From: Hydrogenophaga sp. | Lineage (GTDB): Bacteria > Pseudomonadota > Gammaproteobacteria > Burkholderiales > Burkholderiaceae_C | Direction of reading: 5' to 3' | Length of the DNA: 64,000 nt | Assembly: GCA_018333605.1 (NCBI GenBank) | Contig: JAGXSV010000059.1 | Span: forward strand, 32,513 to 96,512 | Shown: positions 9,718-17,541 of the stretch, one piece after another | Layout: each line of letters begins with the position of its first letter | How positions within the stretch are numbered: the stretch's first letter is position 1 | Translations under genes and position numbers: made by a program | Notes under the pieces: model-generated | What the model saw: only the letters and a program-made list of their open reading frames with translations | Told to the model about the DNA's origin: nothing | Database searches by the model: none

Positions 9718-11013
9718 ATGAAATCTGCTTTGAATTTTCTGGTCGCAGCCAAACGCTGCGAAATCGCTGAGCTGCAGGCGCTGGCGCTCACCAGCGCGCT
9801 GGTGAATGTGACCGGGCGCCTGGTGCACGGACTGCAGCGTGAGCGCGGACTGTCCAACCTGTACCTGGGATCGAACGGTGCCCGGTTTGCGCCCGAGCGC
9901 CAGGCGCAGATCGGCGAAAGCCAGGGCATTGAAGGCGAACTGCGCGCCTGCTTTGACAGCCTGGACACCGATTCGGCCACGGTAGGCAATGGCGCGCGGC
10001 TGTTCAGCCGCATCGCCTATGTGCTGCACGGGCTGGACGCCCTGCCCGGCCTGCGGGCGCAGATTGAAAGCCAGGCCTGGGCGGCCCGCAAAGCCACCGA
10101 GGCCTATGTGCGGCTGATCGCCGGACTGCTGGCGGTGGTGTTTGAAGCGGCCGACAGCGCATCCGACCCAGAAATTTCCCGCCTGCTGGTGGCGCGCTTC
10201 AACTTCATGCAGGGCAAGGAATTTGCCGGGCAAGAGCGCGCGGCCGGCTCGGCCCTGTTCGCCAGCGGACGGGCTGACGCCACCGAACAGCAGCGCCTGC
10301 TGCACCTGATCGACTCGCAGGAACGCTGCCTGCAGGTGTTTGCCGAATTTTCCAGTGCCGCACTGAGCGCGCTGTGGTCGCAAAACCAGCCCAGCGCCAC
10401 ACTGGCGGAACTGGAGCGTATGCGCCGCGTGCTGTGCACGGCCACGCACGGCGCAGCACTGGACGCGAACCAGAGCCCGGTCTGGTTTGACTGCTGCAGC
10501 CAGCGCATGGACCGCATGAAGGTCGTGGAGGACCAACTGGCCCAGGAACTGTTGCGCGTGTGCGAAGAGAAAATTGCTGCAGCCCTCCGCAATCTGCAAT
10601 CCTTCACTGCCCTGAGCGCCACCGCCCCCCGAGAGTCCGACGCGCTGTCGTTCTTCAAAGACGCTCAACCAGGAGGCGGCACCATGGGCCTGGCCAGCAC
10701 TTCAGGAGCCGCCGGCCTTACGCCGCCCCAGGGCTATGGGCCGCACCTGGAGCGCTCGATTCTGGAGCTGGTGCAAGAACAGGCCCGGCGCCTGCAAAGC
10801 ATGGGCGACGAGCTCGATACCGTACGCGCCAGTCTCAACGAACGCAAGCTGGTGGAGCGCGCCAAGGGCCTGCTGATGGCACACCGCCAGTTGAGCGAGG
10901 AAGAGGCGCACAAAACCATGCGCCAGATGGCCATGAACCAGAACCGGCGGCTGATTGAAGTTGCGGAAGCGGTGCTGGCCATGGCCGACGTGTTGCCGGA
11001 CCGCCGCCGCTGA
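9718..11013 (+). CDS. nasR: Nitrate-responsive antiterminator: NIT sensor domain plus ANTAR RNA-binding domain
   Basis: The 431-residue protein has an N-terminal all-helical nitrate/nitrite-sensing NIT domain (about 30-240, with [17 protein letters not shown]). It ends in an ANTAR domain (about 350-431, with [20 protein letters not shown] and [13 protein letters not shown]). In Klebsiella NasR, nitrate binding to NIT lets ANTAR bind two hexaloop RNA hairpins and prevent leader termination. The gene lies immediately upstream of nrtABC-nirBD-nasA, whose leader contains that target structure. It has its own intrinsic terminator. No receiver domain is present, which separates it from NasT. Confidence 0.93.
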   Translation: MKSALNFLVAAKRCEIAELQALALTSALVNVTGRLVHGLQRERGLSNLYLGSNGARFAPERQAQIGESQGIEGELRACFDSLDTDSATVGNGARLFSRIAYVLHGLDALPGLRAQIESQAWAARKATEAYVRLIAGLLAVVFEAADSASDPEISRLLVARFNFMQGKEFAGQERAAGSALFASGRADATEQQRLLHLIDSQERCLQVFAEFSSAALSALWSQNQPSATLAELERMRRVLCTATHGAALDANQSPVWFDCCSQRMDRMKVVEDQLAQELLRVCEEKIAAALRNLQSFTALSATAPRESDALSFFKDAQPGGGTMGLASTSGAAGLTPPQGYGPHLERSILELVQEQARRLQSMGDELDTVRASLNERKLVERAKGLLMAHRQLSEEEAHKTMRQMAMNQNRRLIEVAEAVLAMADVLPDRRR

Positions 11014-11043
11014 CACAGCACCCGCCCTGGGGAGATGCTGCAG

Positions 11044-11089
11044 TGCACAAAGACCGTGCCTGCCCGCTACGGCGCACCAAAATGAGGCC
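11044..11089 (+). promoter_or_regulatory. Two putative NtrC binding sites (enhancer)
   Basis: TGCACAAAGACCGTGCC at 11044-11060 has the GCAC-N7-GTGC dyad of NtrC sites. CGCACCAAAATGAGGCC at 11073-11089 matches the left half and the A/T centre, with a weaker right half. Their centres are 29 bp apart, close to the spacing of paired NtrC sites. They lie about 185 and 155 bp upstream of the predicted sigma-54 start. Binding is inferred from sequence only. Confidence 0.6.
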
Positions 11090-11125
11090 GCTCTACCCGC
11101 TCACAACATCTGATGGCTGACCGCA

Positions 11126-11163
11126 ACGGCTGACAGGGCATGCACTGTCAGCCGTCATTTTTT
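11126..11163 (+). terminator. Intrinsic terminator of nasR
   Basis: ACGGCTGACAG (11126-11136) pairs perfectly with CTGTCAGCCGT (11145-11155) around an 8-nt loop and is followed by CATTTTTTC. This 11-bp stem with a T run lies 113 bp after the nasR stop and upstream of the nrt promoter, separating the regulator from the structural operon. Confidence 0.9.
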
Positions 11164-11211
11164 CAATGAAATCAAGCCCAGGTGCCGTGAGTCACCGTGG
11201 CAACCCTTGAC

Positions 11212-11228
11212 CTGGCATGGTCCCTGCT
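11212..11228 (+). promoter_or_regulatory. Sigma-54 promoter of the nrt-nir-nas operon
   Basis: The sequence CTGGCATGGTCCCTGCT matches the YTGGCACGRNNNTTGCW consensus at all but two defined positions. It has the obligatory GG (11214-11215) and GC (11226-11227) separated by exactly 10 bp. Transcription should start near 11239, just five bases before the first leader hairpin. The upstream NtrC-like sites fit enhancer-dependent activation under nitrogen limitation. Confidence 0.75.
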
Positions 11229-11243
11229 TTAAACCAAGCAAAG

Positions 11244-11305
11244 GGGTCTGTGCCAATGGCGGCCCAAACCCTGAAGTCTCACCAGACACTGGACAACGGC
11301 GTCCA
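11244..11305 (+). promoter_or_regulatory. Dual hexaloop ANTAR-binding antiterminator element
   Basis: The first hairpin (11244-11271) has a helix from GGGT/ACCC up to GCC/GGC with two internal mismatches, closing the hexaloop AATGGC (11255-11260). The second (11290-11305) is a perfect TGGAC/GTCCA stem closing the hexaloop AACGGC (11295-11300). Both loops carry A at position 1 and G at position 4, the signature of ANTAR RNA targets. They are separated by 18 nt. The second hairpin uses bases that also form the 5' arm of the following terminator, so binding by NasR should block termination. Confidence 0.85.
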
Positions 11306-11352
11306 TCACCGTCCCGCTCACCGCGGGTCAGGCGATGGGCGCCGTTTTGTTT
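11295..11352 (+). terminator. Conditional leader terminator before nrtA
   Basis: AACGGCGTCCATC (11295-11307) pairs with GATGGGCGCCGTT (11334-11346), 13 pairs including one T-G wobble. An inner hairpin CCCGC-TCACC-GCGGG sits in the loop and TTGTTT follows. It lies 40 bp before nrtA. Its 5' arm overlaps the second hexaloop hairpin, making the two structures alternatives. By default transcripts should stop here in the absence of nitrate-activated NasR. Confidence 0.85.
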
Positions 11353-11385
11353 GGGTCACCGTTTTTTATCAGCAAGGAGTTGGAC

Positions 11386-12690
11386 ATGAGCGCACACACC
11401 ACCACCCCAGCCACCACAGCCGCTGAAGCCGACACCCCTGCGGTGTTGGGCACGACCGAGGCAGGCGCTGCCTCGCGCCGCGACTTCATCAAAAAGGGTG
11501 CGGCCACCGCCACTTTTTTCTCCACGCTGGGCCACAGCGGGGTGTGGGCGGCCGGCTCCGATGCACCCGAGAAGACCGAGATCAAGATCGGTTTCATCCC
11601 GCTGACCGACTGTGCCAGCGTGGTCATGGCGGCCGAACTCGGTCTGGACAAAAAGTACGGCGTCAAGATCGTCCCCACCAAGGAAGCCAGCTGGGCCGGC
11701 GTACGCGACAAAGTGGTGAGCGGCGAACTCGACATGGCGCACGTGCTCTATGGCCTGGTTTATGGCCTACAGCTCGGCACCTCGGGACCGCAGAAAGACA
11801 TGGCCGTACTGATGAACCTGAACCACAACGGCCAGGCCATCACGCTGTCGAAAAAGCTGGCTGAAAAGGGGGCGGTAGACGGCCCATCGCTGGCGAAATT
11901 GATGGGCGCCGAGAAACGCGAATACACCTTCGCCCAGACCTTCCCCACCGGTACCCACGCCATGTGGCTCTACTACTGGCTGGCCAACGCCGGTATCAAC
12001 CCGTTCAAAGACACACGCGCCATCGTGGTGCCACCGCCGCAGATGGTGGCCAACATGCGCGTGGGCAACATGGACGGCTTCTGTGTGGGTGAACCCTGGA
12101 ACCACCGCGCCATCATGGACGGCATCGGCATCACGGCGAACACCACGCAAGACATCTGGAAAGACCACCCCGAAAAGGTGCTGGGCACCACGGCCGGCTT
12201 TGTGGCGAAGAACCCCAACACCGCCCGCGCTGTGACCGCTGCCATTCTGGAAGCCGGGAAGTGGATCGATGCCGGTCTGCAGAACAAAAACAAGATGGCT
12301 GAGGTCATCGCCCAGCGCTCGTACGTGAACACCAGCGTGGACGCGATCAACCAGCGCATCCTGGGCCGCTACCAGAACGGTCTGGGCAAGACCTGGGACG
12401 ACCCCAACCACATGAAGTTTTACAACGACGGCTCGGTGAACTTCCCCTACCTGTCTGACGGCATGTGGTTCCTGACCCAGCACAAGCGCTGGGGCCTGCT
12501 CAAGGCCCACCCAGACTACCTGGCCGTGGCCAAGGCGGTCAACCGCATCGACATCTACAAACAAGCCGCCGCCGCCAGCAAGACCCCGCTGCCCAAGTCC
12601 GAGATGCGCAGCGCCAAGTTCATCGACGGCGTGGTGTGGGACGGGACCAACCCCGCCAAGTACGCGGACGGTTTCAAGATCAAAGCCTGA
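11386..12690 (+). CDS. nrtA: Nitrate ABC transporter substrate-binding protein
   Basis: A 434-residue periplasmic nitrate-binding protein (NrtA/NasF family). The N terminus carries a twin-arginine signal (SRRDFIKKGAATATFFSTLG), then the mature domain starting EIKIGFIPLTDCASVVMA. The ATG has AAGGAG seven bases upstream. It is the first structural gene behind the NasR-controlled leader and is followed by permease and ATPase genes. Its product should deliver nitrate, possibly also nitrite, to NrtB. A copy of a three-hairpin repeat occupies the gap to nrtB. Confidence 0.95.
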   Translation: MSAHTTTPATTAAEADTPAVLGTTEAGAASRRDFIKKGAATATFFSTLGHSGVWAAGSDAPEKTEIKIGFIPLTDCASVVMAAELGLDKKYGVKIVPTKEASWAGVRDKVVSGELDMAHVLYGLVYGLQLGTSGPQKDMAVLMNLNHNGQAITLSKKLAEKGAVDGPSLAKLMGAEKREYTFAQTFPTGTHAMWLYYWLANAGINPFKDTRAIVVPPPQMVANMRVGNMDGFCVGEPWNHRAIMDGIGITANTTQDIWKDHPEKVLGTTAGFVAKNPNTARAVTAAILEAGKWIDAGLQNKNKMAEVIAQRSYVNTSVDAINQRILGRYQNGLGKTWDDPNHMKFYNDGSVNFPYLSDGMWFLTQHKRWGLLKAHPDYLAVAKAVNRIDIYKQAAAASKTPLPKSEMRSAKFIDGVVWDGTNPAKYADGFKIKA

Positions 12691-12698
12691 TCTCGACG

Positions 12699-12784
12699 CC
12701 CCCCCCGCGCCGCGCTGCGCGCGTCCCCCCCCGCTGGGGGGCAACGCTGGCGTCCTGGCAAAGCCAGATCCGCGGCGTTCTGGT
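12699..12784 (+). repeat. Three-hairpin intergenic repeat, copy A
   Basis: Between nrtA and nrtB. Three consecutive palindromes are visible: CGCGC/GCGCG, CCCCCC-CGCT-GGGGGG and CTGGC-AAA-GCCAG. The last is enclosed by an outer AACGC/GCGTT helix. Related copies lie at 28739, 30577 and 56495 with compensated changes in the outer helix. In this operon it could act as an RNA processing or stability element between the binding protein and permease genes. Confidence 0.8.
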
Positions 12785-12830
12785 TTTGAAGGCACCTCTC
12801 CCGTCGCTATGTACTGAAAGGACATCCACC

Positions 12831-13739
12831 ATGGTTGCCGCTGTTTTCCATTCTCCGCTGGAGGCGCCGCTCGCACCGGCCGCCGACGCCACGACTTCTG
12901 CCTCCGTCAAAGCCATGACCAGCACCCCCGCACCCACCCCCCGCAAAACCGCACGCGACTTTCGGGGCCTGTGGATGGCGGTGCTGCCGCCGGTGATGGG
13001 GCTGGCCTGCCTGGTGTTGCTGTGGCAACTGATCGCCAGCACCAGCAACAGCGGCATTCCGAAGCCGCTGGAAACCTGGACGCAAGCGGTGCAGGTGTTC
13101 TCGGACCCGTTTTACAGCGAAGGCCCCAACGACCAAGGGATCGGCTGGAACGTGCTGGCCTCCCTGCAGCGCGTGGCCATCGGCTTCGGGCTGGCAGCGC
13201 TGGTCGGCATCCCCGCTGGCTTCGCCATCGGCCGCTTCGAGTTTTTGAGCCGCATGATCAACCCGCTCATCAGCCTGCTGCGCCCGGTGTCGCCGCTGGC
13301 CTGGCTGCCCATTGGCCTGCTGGTGTTCAAGGGTGCCGACCCGGCCGCTATCTGGACCATTTTCATCTGCTCCATCTGGCCCATGATCATCAACACCGCG
13401 GTGGGCGTGCAGCGCGTGCCGCAGGACTACATGAACGTGGCCCGCGTGCTGAACCTGAGCGAGTGGAAGATATTTACCAAGATTTTGTTTCCCGCCGTGC
13501 TGCCCTACCTGCTGACCGGCGTGCGCCTGGCCGTGGGCACGGCCTGGCTGGTGATCGTGGCGGCCGAGATGCTGACCGGCGGCGTGGGCATCGGCTTCTG
13601 GGTCTGGGACGAATGGAACAACCTCAATGTGTCCAGCATCATCATCGCGATTTTCGTCATCGGCATTGTGGGTCTGCTGCTCGAATTCGCGCTCATCAAG
13701 ATCGCCACCCTGTTCACGTTCGAGGAAGTCAAGTCATGA
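12831..13739 (+). CDS. nrtB: Nitrate ABC transporter permease
   Basis: A 302-residue integral membrane protein of the NrtB/SsuC (BPD_transp_1) family with about six membrane segments. The EAA-like loop is near PQDYMNVARVLNLSEWKIF, which contacts the ATPase. The N-terminal ~45 residues are cytoplasmic and Ala/Pro/Thr-rich, so a start at a later ATG (MTSTPAPTPRK) is possible. The stop overlaps the nrtC start (ATGA), indicating translational coupling. Confidence 0.93.
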   Translation: MVAAVFHSPLEAPLAPAADATTSASVKAMTSTPAPTPRKTARDFRGLWMAVLPPVMGLACLVLLWQLIASTSNSGIPKPLETWTQAVQVFSDPFYSEGPNDQGIGWNVLASLQRVAIGFGLAALVGIPAGFAIGRFEFLSRMINPLISLLRPVSPLAWLPIGLLVFKGADPAAIWTIFICSIWPMIINTAVGVQRVPQDYMNVARVLNLSEWKIFTKILFPAVLPYLLTGVRLAVGTAWLVIVAAEMLTGGVGIGFWVWDEWNNLNVSSIIIAIFVIGIVGLLLEFALIKIATLFTFEEVKS

Positions 13740-14542
13740 ACAACGACGCCAAGTACATCGACATCCAGAACGTCGAACAGACCTTCAAGACCAAGAAGGG
13801 TAACTTCCCCGCCCTGCGCGACATCAACCTGTCGGTGGCCAAGGGTGAGTTTGTGGCGCTCATTGGGCACTCGGGCTGCGGCAAGTCCACCTTGCTCAAC
13901 CTGATTGCCGGCCTGACCACCCCCACCCAGGGCGTGCTGCTGTGCGCCGACCGCGAGATCGCCGGCCCCGGCCCCGAGCGCGCGGTGGTGTTCCAGAACC
14001 ATTCGCTGCTGCCCTGGCTCACGTGTTTCGAAAACGTGTACCTGGCCGTGGAGCGCGTGTTCGCCGCCACCGAAAACAAAGCCCAGCTGAAGGCGCGCAC
14101 CGAAGCCGCGCTGGCCCTGGTGGGCCTGATGCCCGCCGCCCAGAAACGCCCTGGCGAAATCTCGGGCGGCATGAAGCAACGCGTGGGCATTGCCCGCGCC
14201 CTTTCCATGGAACCCAAGGTACTGCTCATGGACGAACCCTTTGGCGCGCTCGACGCCCTCACCCGCGCCAAGCTGCAAGACGAGTTGCTGGACATCGTGG
14301 CGCGCACGCACAGCACGGTGGTGATGGTGACCCACGACGTGGACGAAGCGGTGCTGCTCAGCGACAAGATCGTGATGATGACCAACGGCCCCGCCGCCAC
14401 CATTGGCGAGGTGTTGAGCGTGGACCTGCCGCGTCCGCGCAGCCGTGTGGCCCTGGCCGACGATCCGCAGTATCTGCAGTACAGAAAAGCGGTCATTGAC
14501 TTCCTCTACACGCGCCAGGCGCATGTAGAAAAAGTGGCTTGA
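13736..14542 (+). CDS. nrtC: Nitrate ABC transporter ATP-binding protein
   Basis: A 268-residue ABC ATPase. Walker A is GHSGCGKST (about 42-50), the signature is ISGGMKQRVGIARAL, Walker B is VLLMDEPFGALD, and the switch His is in VTHDVDEA. It belongs to the NrtC/NrtD/SsuB/TauB group and energises NrtB. It is a single-domain form without the extra binding-protein-like domain of cyanobacterial NrtC, so it could equally be called nrtD. It overlaps nrtB by 4 bp and is followed by nirB after 10 bp. Confidence 0.93.
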   Translation: MNNDAKYIDIQNVEQTFKTKKGNFPALRDINLSVAKGEFVALIGHSGCGKSTLLNLIAGLTTPTQGVLLCADREIAGPGPERAVVFQNHSLLPWLTCFENVYLAVERVFAATENKAQLKARTEAALALVGLMPAAQKRPGEISGGMKQRVGIARALSMEPKVLLMDEPFGALDALTRAKLQDELLDIVARTHSTVVMVTHDVDEAVLLSDKIVMMTNGPAATIGEVLSVDLPRPRSRVALADDPQYLQYRKAVIDFLYTRQAHVEKVA

Positions 14543-14552
14543 GGAGAACCCC

Positions 14553-17063
14553 ATGGACATGCGAGTGAACCCCAAAGCGAAACTGAAGCTGGTGATGGTG
14601 GGCAACGGCATGGCCGGCGTGCGCACTCTGGAAGAGCTGCTGAAGCTCGCGCCCGACCTGTACGACATCACGGTGTTTGGCGCCGAGCCGCACCCCAACT
14701 ACAACCGCATCCTGCTCAGCCCCGTACTGGCCGGTGAGCAGACCCTGGACGAGATCGTGCTCAACGACTGGTCCTGGTACACCGACAACGGCGTGACCCT
14801 GCACGCGGGTTGCAAGGTGACCGAGGTGGACCGCGTCAAGCGCGTGGTGCACGGTGTGGGCCCGGCGGGCGAGGCGGTGAGTGCCGGCTACGACCGCCTG
14901 ATCATGGCCACCGGCTCCAACCCCTTCATGCTGCCCATACCGGGCAAAGACCTGAAGGGTGTGCTGGCTTACCGCGACATTGCCGACACCCAGGCCATGA
15001 TCGAAGCGGCCACCACCTACAAGCACGCGGTGGTGATTGGCGGCGGCCTGCTGGGCCTGGAGGCGGCCAACGGCCTGATGAAGCGCGGCATGAGCGTGAG
15101 CGTGGTGCATGTGGGCCCGTGGCTCATGGAACGCCAGCTGGACGAGGTGTCGGGCAAGCTGCTGCAGGGTTCTCTGGAAGAGCGCGGCATGCGGTTTTTG
15201 ATGGGTGCGCAAACGCAAGAACTGGTGGGTGGCGAGGACGGTCGCGTCAAGTCCGTGAAGTTCAAGGACGGCACCGAAGTGACCGCCGACCTGGTGGTGA
15301 TGGCAGTCGGCATTCGCCCCAACACGGCGCTGGCCGAAAGCATGCGGCTGCACGTGAACAAGGGCATTGTGGTCAGCGACACGCTGCAAACCGTAACCGA
15401 CCCACGCATTTACGCGGTGGGCGAATGCGCGGCGCACCGCGGTATTGCCTACGGCCTGGTGGCACCACTGTTTGAGCAGGGCAAGGTACTGGCCACGCAC
15501 CTGGCCGAGTTCGGCATTGGGCGCTACACCGGCTCGCTCACGTCCACCAAGCTCAAGGTCACCGGCATCGACCTGTTTTCCGCCGGCAACTTCATGGGCG
15601 GCGACAACACCGAAGAGATCGTGATGAGCGACCCGGCCAGCGGGGTTTACAAAAAGCTGGTGATTCAAGACGACAAGCTGGTGGGCGCCTGCCTGTACGG
15701 CGACACGGTGGACGGCAGCTGGTACTTCAAGCTGCTGCGCGAAGGCCGCAAGGTCAGCGACATTCGCGACAAGCTGATGTTTGGCGAGTCGAACATCGGC
15801 GACACCGGGCACCAGGGCCACAGCAAGGCCGCAGCCATGGCCGACACGGACGAGGTATGCGGCTGCAACGGCGTCACCAAAGGCGTCATCTGCAAAGCCA
15901 TCAAAGACAAAGGCCTGTTCACGCTGGAAGAGGTGCGCAAGAACACCAAGGCCAGCGCGTCGTGCGGTTCGTGCACCGGTCTGGTCGAACAAATTTTGAT
16001 GTTCACCGCCGGCGGTGACTATTCGGCCACGCCCAAGCTCAAGGCCATGTGCGGTTGCACCGAACACGGCCACGAAGCGGTGCGCGAAGCCATTCGCACG
16101 CCACTGGCCGACGGCAGCAGGCTGCTGACCACGGCACAGGTGTTTGCGCACCTGGGCTGGAAAACGCCGAACGGCTGCGCCAGCTGCCGCCCGGCTACCA
16201 ACTACTACCTGATCAGCACCTGGCCCAAGGAGGCGAAGGACGATCCGCAGAGCCGCTACATCAACGAGCGCTCGCACGCCAACATCCAGAAAGACGGAAC
16301 GTACTCGGTGATCCCGCGCATGTGGGGCGGCGAGACCACGGCCGACGAACTGCGCCGCATCGCCGACGCGGTGGACAAGTACAACATCCCGACGGTGAAG
16401 GTGACCGGTGGCCAGCGCATTGACTTGCTGGGCGTGAAAAAAGAAGACCTGCAAGCGGTGTGGAAAGACATTGGCATGCCCAGCGGCCACGCTTACGCCA
16501 AGGCGTTGCGCACGGTGAAGACCTGCGTGGGCAGCGAGTGGTGCCGCATGGGCACACAGGACAGCACCCAGATGGGCAAAGACCTGGAGCGCGCGATGTG
16601 GCGCATGTACGCCCCGCACAAGGTGAAGTTTGCGGTGAGCGGTTGCCCGCGCAACTGCGCCGAGAGCGGCATCAAGGACGTGGGCATCATCGGCGTAGAC
16701 AGTGGCTGGGAAATGTATGTGGGCGGCAACGGTGGCATCAAGACCGAGGTGGCCCACTTCTTTGCCAAGCTCAAGACCGCCGAAGAAGTGATGGAGTACA
16801 CCGGCGCGTTCATGGAGCTGTACCGCACCGAGGGCTGGTACCTGGAGCGCACGGTGCACTACATCAACCGCGTGGGTCTTGACTACGTGAAAAAGAAAAT
16901 CCTGGACGACGCCGAAGGCCGCAAGGCGCTGTGGGAGCGCCTGCAGTTTGCGCTGGACGGCGAGCCCGACCCGTGGTTTGACTTCCAGGAAGCGGCGGTG
17001 GACACGCGCCAGTTCATTCCCATCCAAGCCGTTCAAGCCACCACCGAAGGGAGCGCAGCATGA
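14553..17063 (+). CDS. nirB: Assimilatory nitrite reductase, large subunit
   Basis: NirB reduces nitrite to ammonium with NAD(P)H using FAD, [Fe-S] and siroheme. The 836 residues show an N-terminal FAD/NAD module (KLVMVGNGMAGVR, HAVVIGGGLLGLEAANG). BFD-type [2Fe-2S] regions follow (CGCNGVTKGVICKAI with CGSC; MCGCTEHGHEAV). The C-terminal sulfite/nitrite reductase domain has TCVGSEWCRMGTQDST and VSGCPRNCAESG, whose four Cys ligate the [4Fe-4S]/siroheme centre. It sits between nrtC and nirD and overlaps nirD by 4 bp. Confidence 0.96.
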   Translation: MDMRVNPKAKLKLVMVGNGMAGVRTLEELLKLAPDLYDITVFGAEPHPNYNRILLSPVLAGEQTLDEIVLNDWSWYTDNGVTLHAGCKVTEVDRVKRVVHGVGPAGEAVSAGYDRLIMATGSNPFMLPIPGKDLKGVLAYRDIADTQAMIEAATTYKHAVVIGGGLLGLEAANGLMKRGMSVSVVHVGPWLMERQLDEVSGKLLQGSLEERGMRFLMGAQTQELVGGEDGRVKSVKFKDGTEVTADLVVMAVGIRPNTALAESMRLHVNKGIVVSDTLQTVTDPRIYAVGECAAHRGIAYGLVAPLFEQGKVLATHLAEFGIGRYTGSLTSTKLKVTGIDLFSAGNFMGGDNTEEIVMSDPASGVYKKLVIQDDKLVGACLYGDTVDGSWYFKLLREGRKVSDIRDKLMFGESNIGDTGHQGHSKAAAMADTDEVCGCNGVTKGVICKAIKDKGLFTLEEVRKNTKASASCGSCTGLVEQILMFTAGGDYSATPKLKAMCGCTEHGHEAVREAIRTPLADGSRLLTTAQVFAHLGWKTPNGCASCRPATNYYLISTWPKEAKDDPQSRYINERSHANIQKDGTYSVIPRMWGGETTADELRRIADAVDKYNIPTVKVTGGQRIDLLGVKKEDLQAVWKDIGMPSGHAYAKALRTVKTCVGSEWCRMGTQDSTQMGKDLERAMWRMYAPHKVKFAVSGCPRNCAESGIKDVGIIGVDSGWEMYVGGNGGIKTEVAHFFAKLKTAEEVMEYTGAFMELYRTEGWYLERTVHYINRVGLDYVKKKILDDAEGRKALWERLQFALDGEPDPWFDFQEAAVDTRQFIPIQAVQATTEGSAA

Positions 17064-17467
17064 GCCACAACCTCTGGACCTTCATCTGCCGCGTGGAAGA
17101 CATCCCCGTGCTCGGCTCGCGCCGCGTCGCGCGTGAACAGGGCTTGGATGTGGCGGTGTTCCGCAACGACCAGAACGCAGTCTTCGCCCTGCTCGACCGC
17201 TGTCCGCACAAGGGTGGCCCGCTGTCGCAAGGCATCGTGTTTGGCACCAGCGTGGCTTGCCCGCTGCACAACTGGACCATTGGCCTGTGCACCGGCCAGG
17301 CCGCCGCGCCGGACGAGGGTTGCACGCCGAAATTTGCAGTGAAAGTGGAAGACGGTCAGGTGTTTCTGGACGCCAGCGAGCTGGCCACCCAGGCCACCGA
17401 TCTGGTGCGCCCCATCGCCGGCCCCTTGCGCCGTGTCTTATCCCCCCTCCCCCTGGGAGAGGGCTAG
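17060..17467 (+). CDS. nirD: Assimilatory nitrite reductase, small subunit (Rieske-like)
   Basis: NirD is the Rieske-fold small subunit of NADH nitrite reductase. The 135-residue product has the family stretches CPHKGGPLSQGIVFG and CPLHNWTIGL and overlaps nirB by 4 bp. It is longer than the usual ~105-115 aa. The final residues (LSPLPLGEG, then TAG) are encoded by the left arm of a palindromic repeat at the nirD/nasA junction, so the native C terminus appears to have been replaced by repeat sequence. Confidence 0.95.
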   Translation: MSHNLWTFICRVEDIPVLGSRRVAREQGLDVAVFRNDQNAVFALLDRCPHKGGPLSQGIVFGTSVACPLHNWTIGLCTGQAAAPDEGCTPKFAVKVEDGQVFLDASELATQATDLVRPIAGPLRRVLSPLPLGEG

Positions 17468-17541
17468 GGTGAGGGCTGTCCCCATGGCATTGCACGCCGG
17501 AAGCGGCCCTCACCCCCACCCTCTCCCAGGGGGAGAGGGGG
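17442..17541. repeat. Large inverted repeat spanning the nirD/nasA junction
   Basis: The left arm (17442-17475) and right arm (17507-17541) are near-perfect inverted copies rich in CCCTC/GAGGG. The pattern is CCCCTCCCCCTGGGAGAGGG then CTAGGGTGAGGG, mirrored by CCCTCACCCCCACCCTCTCCC and its continuation. The 31-bp centre contains the likely nasA ATG. The left arm supplies the nirD stop and last residues; the right arm supplies codons near the nasA start. Related CCCTCTCCC palindromes are, from memory, common dispersed repeats in proteobacteria. Confidence 0.85.

Noticed and set aside
9610..10668. N-terminal extension of tsaD through the nasR region
   Set aside because: The frame is open but TsaD similarity begins at 9609, and the extension is antisense to the well-supported nasR gene.
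14493..17036. 847-codon open frame antisense to nirB
   Set aside because: Composition is dominated by His, Ala and Val from reversed nirB codons; no domain or ribosome site. Similar antisense frames opposite nasA (17082-19016, 19050-21437) were rejected for the same reason.
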